From Candidatus Solincola tengchongensis (GTDB lineage Bacteria > Actinomycetota > Geothermincolia > Geothermincolales > RBG-13-55-18): a stretch of 10,386 nucleotides of DNA. A model generated the notes under the pieces. It was not told the origin of the DNA and did no database searches. It worked only from the letters and a program-made list of their open reading frames with translations. The stretch lies in contig JACVJH010000339.1 in assembly GCA_015711895.1 (NCBI GenBank), positions 1 through 10,386 on the forward strand, given 5' to 3'. The translations under genes and the position numbers were made by a program. Of the stretch, positions 1 through 6,226 are shown piece after piece; the stretch's first letter is position 1; every line of letters begins with the position of its first letter.

Positions 1-873
1 GGCGCCCGCAGCCTCCTCATGTTCGACTGCGGAATATCCACCCGCAAGATCCAGCGAGTTCTAGAGAGCTACTACGGGGCCTTCTATTCCCACGCCAGCA
101 TCGCCCGCCTCTCAAGGGTCACCGAGGAGGAGATAGAGGCCTGGAGGAGGCGGCCGCTCAAGGAGGCCTACCTCTCGGTGACCATAGACGCCTGTTTCCT
201 GTCCCTGAAGAGGGGATCCTACGGAAAGGAGCCCGTATACATCGCCCTGGGGACCGACCACGAGGGGAAAAGGGAGATATTGGGCTTCTTCATATTCGGA
301 GGGGAAGGGGAGTCCTCCTCCGCCTGGCTCAAGATCTTCAAAGAGCTAAAGGAAAGAGGGGTCAAGCATATCGATGTCGTAATCTCCGACGACCTTCCAG
401 GGATAGAGGAGGCCGTATCCTCCGTCTTTCCGGGCTCCGACCACCAGCTATGCATCGTGCACGCCATGAGGTGCTCTCAGAGGAAGGTGAGGAGGAAGGA
501 CTGGAACGAGGTCTCCGACATGCTCAAGTCCGTAAGCGAGGCCCCCACCTTGGAGGAGGCCTCCTCCCGCCTTTTTCGGTTCACGGATACTTGGAAGAAA
601 CGCTATCCTTCCCTGGTCCGCTACTGGAGGGAGAACTTTCCCCAGCTCACCGCCTTCCTCCGCTACCCGGAGCCGGTGCGGCCTTATCTCCGCACCACCA
701 ACCAGCTGGAGAGGATCAACAAGGAGATAAAGAGGAGATGCAAGGTCATAGAGGTCTTCTCCTCCGAGGAGAGCCTCATTTCTGTCGTCTACCTCATATT
801 GAGGACCGAGAACGAGAAGCTCTCCCAGCGGAGGCTCAGGGGTTTCCGGAACCTGGAATGGGAGGAAGGCTAG
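1..873 (+). CDS. IS256-family (Mutator-type) transposase, 5' end cut by the window
   Basis: DDE transposase that cuts and joins the ends of its own insertion sequence. The frame is open from base 1 (GARSLL precedes the first ATG at 19), and the family is usually about 400 residues, so the N-terminal third lies outside the window. Numbering from the ATG at 19, the catalytic triad is visible: Asp57 in VTIDACF, Asp124 in VISDDLPG, and Glu231 in TTNQLERINKEIKRR, which is the IS256 signature near the C-terminus. The family's C-x2-H motif is Cys145/His148 (QLCIVH). The frame is intact to the TAG at 871-873. The right inverted repeat follows within 10 bases, as in an autonomous IS. I see no partner gene. 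Family assignment is firm; whether it is active cannot be judged without the missing end. Confidence 0.93.
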   Translation, partial: GARSLLMFDCGISTRKIQRVLESYYGAFYSHASIARLSRVTEEEIEAWRRRPLKEAYLSVTIDACFLSLKRGSYGKEPVYIALGTDHEGKREILGFFIFGGEGESSSAWLKIFKELKERGVKHIDVVISDDLPGIEEAVSSVFPGSDHQLCIVHAMRCSQRKVRRKDWNEVSDMLKSVSEAPTLEEASSRLFRFTDTWKKRYPSLVRYWRENFPQLTAFLRYPEPVRPYLRTTNQLERINKEIKRRCKVIEVFSSEESLISVVYLILRTENEKLSQRRLRGFRNLEWEEG

Positions 874-880
874 TGGTCGG

Positions 881-902
881 ACACAATTGTCTTGACGCTA
901 CC
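881..902 (+). repeat. Right terminal inverted repeat of the IS256-family element
   Basis: The sequence ends in TTGACGCTACC, starting 7 bases after the transposase stop codon. Read inward it begins GGTAGCGTCAAG, the style of IS256-family termini. The left copy needed for proof is outside the window, so the boundary may be off by a few bases. Confidence 0.6.
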
Positions 903-1187
903 CCTCCCGAGGCTTTCGTGTCTTATCCATAGATCGACACCTCTTTCCCGTGGTTATAGAAATCCCACCTCCACCGGGAGGAGAGAAAAACAACGGGAAA
1001 GGTCTTACCGAAGCAAGCGTTCACCAACCAGGGTGATTCCGGTAATATCGCTTGAGAAAGCTCCGACGGAGGGATGATGGGGTGGGTAGTGTCCGGAACA
1101 CTATATGCCACTAACACATTTCGGGTAGCTCCGTACGTCCTTGGGGAAGGTTGCCACTTACTTGAAATTACACTAACCGGCAAAAGA
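903..1187. other. Non-coding stretch between the IS and the tRNA promoter, with a second IS-end-like motif
   Basis: No open frame here shows family features. At 1085-1094 the sequence GGTAGTGTCC closely resembles the inward-read terminus of the adjacent IS256 element (GGTAGCGTC). It could be a solo end or remnant of another family member pointing rightward. The same spot contains AGTGT-CCGGA-ACACT, a short inverted repeat. Nothing else is recognisable. Confidence 0.35.
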
Positions 1188-1215
1188 TTAATATATTTTA
1201 TTTATTCAATATAAT
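1188..1215 (+). promoter_or_regulatory. Putative sigma70 promoter of the tRNA gene
   Basis: A perfect TATAAT lies at 1210-1215. TTAATA, 4 of 6 matches to the -35 consensus, lies at 1188-1193 with a 16-bp spacer. Transcription would start near 1222, giving a leader of about 36 nt before the mature tRNA at 1258. The whole 1180-1247 segment is markedly AT-rich against a GC-rich background, as expected for a strong stable-RNA promoter. The -35 match is only moderate. Confidence 0.55.
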
Positions 1216-1257
1216 AATCTTATAAATTCCACTGAGACATTGTAATTGAGGTGCATC

Positions 1258-1350
1258 GGGGGGTACGGGACTGGGTCCCCCGCGGGCTGCAAACCCGTCG
1301 GCCGGCCGTGAAAAAGCCGGGGTGGGTTCGATTCCCACTGCCCCCCTCCA
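1258..1350 (+). tRNA. Selenocysteine-tRNA-shaped tRNA with cysteine anticodon GCA
   Basis: It is 93 nt with an encoded CCA (1348-1350). Acceptor stem: eight pairs, 1258-1265 (GGGGGGTA) with 1339-1346 (TGCCCCCC), including one U-G pair. T arm: five pairs, 1322-1326 with 1334-1338, loop TTCGATT. The 8+5 branch and long variable arm (stem CCGGC 1302-1306 with GCCGG 1316-1320, A-rich 9-nt loop) are the hallmarks of bacterial tRNA-Sec. The anticodon arm is 1282-1286 with 1294-1298, loop CTGCAAA, so the anticodon at 1289-1291 is GCA (Cys: UGC/UGU). A normal tRNA-Sec would read TCA, one base away. The discriminator (1347) is U, a main identity base for cysteinyl-tRNA synthetase; tRNA-Ser and tRNA-Sec normally have G. 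The D arm can fold in two registers (5 bp at 1267-1271/1275-1279, or 4 bp at 1266-1269/1279-1282). Charging by CysRS is inferred. Alternatives are a recoded tRNA-Sec or a decayed selC copy, but the intact stems and promoter argue against decay. Confidence 0.85.
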
Positions 1351-1881
1351 ATTTCACGAACCGTCACCTGCCGCCTACGGGCATTCGGAACGATCGGGGC
1401 TTGACCGCCGGGGTTTGAAAGCACGCCTGAAAAGGCAAGCAGAGTCGAGCACATACCCCGCCTGCCGGTCTCGAATCCGCACCTAACGGAGGGCGGCTTC
1501 GCTCTCTCTTCCGATCCGCCGGGCGACCGGTTGTGGATGCAGACCAGGGCTTAAGTCACCGGCATGGAGCATCCTTCGCGCCGGCTCTTCCACGCTCTTA
1601 TGGATAACCTGGGATGACGCGCTGACGAGCTTTGAGGGGAATGACGGCCGCGGACCCAACCCCCGAAGCCTCCGGGAGGTCGCTGCGCAAGCCCGTATAT
1701 CTTTCAGGCGGCATACCCCATCCCGCGCTCCTGCCGTCTCTCGCCGATTCCGGAAAACGGCGGCCCCACCCGCATGGGGCGGGGCGCCTTCCGGCATCAC
1801 CATGAACTCATGACGCAAGCACCCCCGGCCTCCAGCCCTCCAGGGAACCCTTGGGCGGAAGAGCCCTTTTCCGGTCCACCC
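1351..1881. other. Non-coding stretch between the tRNA and the large surface-protein gene
   Basis: About 530 bases. Open frames on the minus strand (for example 1483-1818) are arginine/proline/alanine-rich, have no recognisable motif or ribosome binding site, and look like chance frames in GC-rich DNA. No terminator is evident just after the tRNA. One GC-rich hairpin (1763-1785) is listed separately. Confidence 0.5.
1754..1785 (-). terminator. Possible weak terminator after the surface-protein gene
   Basis: A GC-rich hairpin (GCCCC/GGGGC closing an inner CCC/GGG, loop GCAT) lies at 1763-1785, about 100 bases past the stop codon of the minus-strand gene. On the minus strand it is followed after five bases by TTTT (1754-1757). 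The short U-tract and the distance make this a weak call. Confidence 0.3.
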
Positions 1882-4800
1882 TCAGGGATTGAAGGTGTAA
1901 CCGGAAAGGGTATCACCCGCGGGCAGGGAGCCGCCGTAGAGGCTGTAGATGGGCCGCTCGGCGATGACCGGGCGGTCGCTCATGACCTCCACGGATACGT
2001 CGCGTCCCGGTCCCACGATGTCGTTGACCTTGACCGTCACCCTGGTTCCCGGCGGCACGGCGACGGTGCGCAGGAGCTGGGACGAATCGTCCAGCATGAA
2101 GCGCAGGGATACCCGCGCTTCATCATCACTGGGGTTCATGAGGCACAGGTATTCGTCGAAGCCCTCGCGCGTGCAGCCCTCGGCGAAGTACCAGGAGGAT
2201 CCGGCCTTGTTCACCCCCATGGCGTTGGAGCCTTCGTCGATGGAGGAAGCGTAGAGGAAATACATGGGCCTCTCCGCCACGATGGGGAGATCCGACCACA
2301 CGCGGGTGGAGACGTCGTGCTGCCTCGCCACGTCGTTGTTCACGTTGACCGTGAAGCGGGAGCGCGGCCTGAGGTGGTATTCCCTCTCGATGCGACCTCC
2401 GTCCTCCATGACGTAGGTTATCCTGGTCTTGGCCTCCCGGTCGTTGGGGTTCATGAGGCATATCCACTGGTTGAACCCGGTGCGCGTGCAGCCCTCGGCG
2501 AAATACCATTCCGTTTCCGGGCGCCCCGCACCCATTACGTTGTGCCCTCCGTCCCACATCCCCTGGTAGAGGAAGTACACGGGGCGTTCGGCCACCACGG
2601 GAACGCCGGAGGTGACTCGCATGGACACGTCGTGCCCCTCCCCCACCTCGCGGTCCACCATCACCGTGCTCCGGCTCCACGGAGGCACGCGGTAGACGCG
2701 GCCCAGGTAGGCGCCGTTCTCCAGCATGTATTCCACCTGCACGGCCGCCTCCTGCTCCCCGGGGTTCTGCAGGCACAGCCAGGTGTCGAACCCGGAGCGG
2801 GTGCATCCCTCGGCGAAATACCACTCCTGGCGAGGGAAATGGGCCCCCTGAGCGGTGTGCCCACCGCGCAGCGGCCGGTTTCCCTCTCCGCGGTAGGTGA
2901 AGTACATGGGCCTCTCGGAGACGATGGGCCGGTTGGAGGTCACCTGGATGGAGACGTCCTTGCCCGTCCCAACGGCTCCGTTCACGTATATGGTGTACCG
3001 TGAATGGGCGGCAACCAGGTAAGTCTGTGCCGGGGCCGCGCCCTGCCCCTCACCCAGCTGGTAGTTGACGCTGACCACAGCCGGCTCGTCCCCCGGGTTC
3101 TGCAAGCACAGCCAGGTATCGAACCCGGGGCGGGTGCAGCCTTCGGCGAAATGGTTGGTCTGGCTGATGTTGTTGCCCACGAAGACGGTGACCTCGCTCG
3201 CCCCCTCCTGGTGCGAGCGGTTCCCGGCGGCGTCCCAGGCCTCCACGCGGAGGGTGTGGTAACCGTTCTTCACCGTGGAGGTGTCCCAGGAGAGGGTCCA
3301 AGGCGGCTCGGTGCGCTCGCCGATCGCCTCCCCGTCCACGAAGAAGGCCGCCTTGGATACCATGAGGTTATCGCCCACCTCGGCCCTTACCGGGACCATG
3401 CCCCGTACCCATTCCTGTTCGCGAGGCTCAACGGCGCTGGCCGTGGGGGGCGTCACGTCGCGATAGAAGTCGATGGGCTGAGGCCTGAAGGTGCGCCCGG
3501 CCCGGTCCCTGATCTCCAGCTGCAGGGTGTGGCGGCCCTCCGGAAGACCGGTGAGGTCCAGCGAGGTGCGGGCCTCGGCGACCGTCTTCACCGGCGCACC
3601 GTCCACCACCCAGGTGATGGAAGCTATCCCGGACACGGCATCCTCATAGGAGGCCTCCACATCCATGAGGTCCCGGAAATAGGCACCGTTGGACGGTGCC
3701 GTTATGGAGCCGGTAGGGTCGGTGTAGTCTGCCCGGTAGGCAAATTCCGCCACTGGGGAGGTGTTGCCCGCCCGGTCCTCGACATAACAGCGTATGATGT
3801 GCTCCCCCTCCGGTAGTTCGAAAGGCTGCGTGAAGGCGGTCCAAGCGGCCGCGTCGTCCAGTCGATACCAGGCGCGATGGATACCGGAAAGATTGTCCGA
3901 ACCGCTGACCGCGGGACCTGTGCCCGGCCTCTCCCGGTACCAGCCGTTCTCCCCGTCAGGCGGTGAGATGACCAGCTCGGCAGAGGGCGGGGTGCGGTCC
4001 ACGCACACGCTGCCGTAGATGTTCTCCGAGGTGCGCATGGCGGTATCCGTCGCCACCACCCTGATATCATACCGGCCCTCGGGAACGCTCCCGCCGGGGA
4101 AGGTCACTTCCCAGGGGGCTTCTTCGTCCCTCTTCCCACCGGGCCACTCGTACCACTCCCCACTTGCCGCGGCTCGATAATAGAAATCGGCGTGGAGGAT
4201 GCCCCGTTCATAACCCTCTGCCTCGGGGGCAAGCAGCCAATTGGCTGCGCGGTCGAAATCATCGTAAGCCCGGGCGCGGACGGTGAAATCGCAATTGTGG
4301 TATGCCCCGGGGTTATCGAGGAACACGGTGGGGTCCACGTCGTCCTCGCGCTTGGTCATGACCACCGCGTGGGGGCCCGTTCCCGCCGCCGCGGCGTAGA
4401 AGCGTTTCCCGTCCGAGCAGCAGTCGATGCAACCCGGGTGGTCATAAGGCATGTTGAGGTAGAAGAGGTCGTCAACATGATTCCATGCGCTTTCCTCTCC
4501 TGTATGCGTGTTTATTCTGCCTGCTCCTTCCGTGCCAAGAGTTCCTCCTGATTGCCGGAAGACCATAAAAATGGTCGTTCCCTCCGTGCATAAATTAGGA
4601 TATGAGTTATGTGGCCCAAAATATCCTTTATCTATGCCTGACTCCCAAACTCCGTTATAAAACCGCGAATAACGGACGCGGTGGTTGCCGCTCTCCAGGT
4701 GCCGGCCGTCGGCGGCCACCATCACCCGCCGGTCGCCGCCGTCCCTCCACACCCCCACCTCGGGCCAGGAGAGGTCCACGCCCCCCGCGGCGGGGATGAT

Positions 4801-5550
4801 CTCGTAGTGCCTCCAGCCCAGACCGGCGTCCTCCGTCAAACCCTGCCACACAGGGTTGGGGGGTCCGGACAGGCGCACGTAGTACAGGCTGGCGTTGAGC
4901 TCCCCGCCGCTCTCCAGGCAGGGCTGGGTGGCGGGGACGCCGTCCCCGGCATCGGAGGCGCAGGAGACGTTGAGGGGGGTGAGCTGGAGGTCGAAGCGCC
5001 GGTAGAAGACCTCGTTGCGCCCCGTGTAGTCGGAGACGTAGGCGGCGTGGAGTACGGATCCGGAGAGGGCCAGGTGGGCCTCGTAGTTGTGCCATCCCGG
5101 GGAGGAGTCCATCCAGGTGCGCCAGGTGGCCCCGCGGTCGGAGGAGAGGGCCACCACCAAGGCCCAGCGGCTACCCACCAACTCCTTCCAGGAGAGGGCC
5201 AGGTAGCCGTCCCGCGCCTCCAGGTAGGCATCGCAGGCCGGTCGGGAGGGATCCAGGTCCATCTTTTTCACCGGCTCCCATTCAAGGCGCTCCCTATCCG
5301 CGGCGCGGTAGAGCCAGACGTCCGCCCCGTCGTCCGCCGCCAGGTAGAGGCAGCCCCCGTCGGCGGCCATCTGCACGTGGCGGGGGTTGGGGAGGCCGAT
5401 GACCGCCTCCGCCGACCACCCCCGGTAGCCGTCCCCGGGAGCCGGGTAGGCTTGCGCTCCCTTCGGCTCGGAGAAGAGGATGAGCGCGAGGCTCAGGAAC
5501 ACGCATCCGGCGAGGAGGGCGCGAACGATAATCCGGCGATACCCTCGCAT
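1882..5550 (-). CDS. Large exported protein: sialidase-like propeller, four Ig-like domains, four W-Y-F-A-E-G-C modules
   Basis: About 1222 residues. A signal peptide has a hydrophobic stretch at about 7-27 and a likely cleavage after AQA (34). Residues about 40-400 look like a sialidase/BNR beta-propeller: Asp boxes SSDRGATW (136-143) and TEDAGLGW (239-246). Four Ig-like domains of about 90-110 residues follow (about 407-520, 520-610, 610-700, 700-794), with linkers such as DRTPPS and DVTPPT and strands like EDRAGN. Residues 799 to the end hold four tandem modules starting at about 799, 910, 1015 and 1120, each opening with (W)(Y)FAEGCTRxGF and closing near ERPxY. No cell-wall anchor motif is seen, and no sialidase catalytic set was recognised, so this is probably a binding or display protein rather than an enzyme. 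I chose the ATG at 5550: GGGGGTGAGC before it matches the extended ribosome binding site, whereas the GTG at 5559 lies inside that site. It starts 16 bases after the stop of the preceding gene, so the two are likely co-transcribed. Residues about 291-352 are unusually AT-rich. Confidence 0.88.
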   Translation of the reverse strand: MRGYRRIIVRALLAGCVFLSLALILFSEPKGAQAYPAPGDGYRGWSAEAVIGLPNPRHVQMAADGGCLYLAADDGADVWLYRAADRERLEWEPVKKMDLDPSRPACDAYLEARDGYLALSWKELVGSRWALVVALSSDRGATWRTWMDSSPGWHNYEAHLALSGSVLHAAYVSDYTGRNEVFYRRFDLQLTPLNVSCASDAGDGVPATQPCLESGGELNASLYYVRLSGPPNPVWQGLTEDAGLGWRHYEIIPAAGGVDLSWPEVGVWRDGGDRRVMVAADGRHLESGNHRVRYSRFYNGVWESGIDKGYFGPHNSYPNLCTEGTTIFMVFRQSGGTLGTEGAGRINTHTGEESAWNHVDDLFYLNMPYDHPGCIDCCSDGKRFYAAAAGTGPHAVVMTKREDDVDPTVFLDNPGAYHNCDFTVRARAYDDFDRAANWLLAPEAEGYERGILHADFYYRAAASGEWYEWPGGKRDEEAPWEVTFPGGSVPEGRYDIRVVATDTAMRTSENIYGSVCVDRTPPSAELVISPPDGENGWYRERPGTGPAVSGSDNLSGIHRAWYRLDDAAAWTAFTQPFELPEGEHIIRCYVEDRAGNTSPVAEFAYRADYTDPTGSITAPSNGAYFRDLMDVEASYEDAVSGIASITWVVDGAPVKTVAEARTSLDLTGLPEGRHTLQLEIRDRAGRTFRPQPIDFYRDVTPPTASAVEPREQEWVRGMVPVRAEVGDNLMVSKAAFFVDGEAIGERTEPPWTLSWDTSTVKNGYHTLRVEAWDAAGNRSHQEGASEVTVFVGNNISQTNHFAEGCTRPGFDTWLCLQNPGDEPAVVSVNYQLGEGQGAAPAQTYLVAAHSRYTIYVNGAVGTGKDVSIQVTSNRPIVSERPMYFTYRGEGNRPLRGGHTAQGAHFPRQEWYFAEGCTRSGFDTWLCLQNPGEQEAAVQVEYMLENGAYLGRVYRVPPWSRSTVMVDREVGEGHDVSMRVTSGVPVVAERPVYFLYQGMWDGGHNVMGAGRPETEWYFAEGCTRTGFNQWICLMNPNDREAKTRITYVMEDGGRIEREYHLRPRSRFTVNVNNDVARQHDVSTRVWSDLPIVAERPMYFLYASSIDEGSNAMGVNKAGSSWYFAEGCTREGFDEYLCLMNPSDDEARVSLRFMLDDSSQLLRTVAVPPGTRVTVKVNDIVGPGRDVSVEVMSDRPVIAERPIYSLYGGSLPAGDTLSGYTFNP

Positions 5551-5566
5551 CCCGCTCACCCCCGGC

Positions 5567-6091
5567 TCAGGGCACGAAGGGGGCCTCCGCCTCGGTGTAG
5601 CCTAAGGACTGGCTTCCACCGGTGATACCCCCGGGATAGTTGAAGTACATGGCCCGCTCGCAGATGATGGTGGCCTCGTTGTCCCAGCTGCCCACCACCA
5701 CGGAGACGTCCCCCTCGTACCCGTACCTCTCCTTCAGGACGTGCTTCACGTTCACCGAGGCCCTCTGGCCGGGTTCAAGCTGGTCAGTATGAAACCCTAT
5801 TTTGCCATCGGGTCCGTAGAACTCCATGGTCACGAAGGCCACCTTCCCCGTGCCTCCCATGTCCGCGGGGGGATTGGAGACGAGGATGTACTCCTCGAAG
5901 CCGGGGCCGGTGTAGCCCTCGGGGAAATACCAGGTGCGGGAGCCCACCCCCTCCGTCCCGTAGGCCTGGGCCCTCTCCCCGCGCAGGGCTCTGGCCAGCC
6001 AGAACGAGCCCAGGGCGCCGCTCGCAAGCAGAAGGCAGGAGAGCAGCCCGGCCAGGAATACCTTTCGGGGTTCGATGACCACTACCTTCAC
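5567..6091 (-). CDS. Small exported protein with a single W-Y-F-P-E-G module
   Basis: 174 residues. The N-terminus has a hydrophobic segment at about 11-33 and a likely cleavage after AQA (41-43), the same A-Q-A-Y site as the large neighbour. The rest (about 54-163) is one copy of the module found four times in that neighbour: it opens WYFPEGYTGPGF and ends ERAMYFNY. Both cysteines of the large protein's modules are absent here (Tyr and Val instead). Two adjacent GTG codons could start it (6094 and 6091). AAAGGAGGT lies upstream, and the second GTG has the better spacing (7 nt from GGAGG). It lies between the pseudokinase gene and the large surface-protein gene, same strand, 7 to 16 bases before the latter. 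Function is unknown; co-export or co-assembly with the large protein is an inference from shared modules and position. Confidence 0.83.
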   Translation of the reverse strand: MKVVVIEPRKVFLAGLLSCLLLASGALGSFWLARALRGERAQAYGTEGVGSRTWYFPEGYTGPGFEEYILVSNPPADMGGTGKVAFVTMEFYGPDGKIGFHTDQLEPGQRASVNVKHVLKERYGYEGDVSVVVGSWDNEATIICERAMYFNYPGGITGGSQSLGYTEAEAPFVP

Positions 6092-6113
6092 CACAAGACC
6101 TCCTTTCTCCGGG

Positions 6114-6140
6114 AAAAGACGTTCCGGGGAGACCCCCGGA
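6114..6140 (-). terminator. Hairpin with short U-tract between the pseudokinase and the small exported protein
   Basis: A perfect 7-bp stem, TCCGGGG with CCCCGGA (6123-6140), closes a 4-base loop. On the minus strand it is followed by ACGTC and then TTTT (6114-6117). It could end the pseudokinase transcript or work as a partial terminator lowering expression of the genes downstream. I find no clear promoter in the 132-bp gap, so partial read-through is the more economical reading. Confidence 0.45.
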
Positions 6141-6226
6141 GGAGCCGATCACGCTCAATACGCCCGGTTAAACCGGCCGCCGTTGCAGGCTTGATACGCC
6201 CGCTCACACCGACGGAGTCCAGGAAT

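Larger units (their letters stand above)
1..902 (+). mobile_element. IS256-family insertion sequence, right part
   Basis: The element is defined by the transposase gene and by a right end at about 881-902. The left end and the target duplication on that side lie before the window. The element stops about 355 bases before an unusual tRNA gene, so it may have helped shape this non-coding region. The exact outer edge is inferred from similarity to IS256-type ends (outermost bases GGTAG(C/T)GTC read inward). Confidence 0.75.

Noticed and set aside
1258..1350. Ordinary tRNA-Cys with a 7+5 branch
   Set aside because: With CCA at 1348-1350 the 3' strand needs eight acceptor bases after the T stem. 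A 7-bp fold leaves mismatches at both stem ends, and the variable arm is long, unlike normal tRNA-Cys.
1483..1818. 111-residue frame on the minus strand
   Set aside because: Arg/Pro/Ala-rich, no motif, no ribosome binding site; looks like a chance frame in GC-rich DNA.
1774..3003. 409-residue frame on the plus strand opposite the surface-protein repeats
   Set aside because: It is the antisense of the repeat modules (periodic His/Val/Gly-rich sequence), a typical shadow frame.
5480..5550. Lipoprotein signal (LAGC) in the large exported protein, and LLSC in the small one
   Set aside because: The cysteine lies in the middle of the hydrophobic stretch instead of at its end. Both proteins have a clear AQA cleavage site for ordinary signal peptidase.
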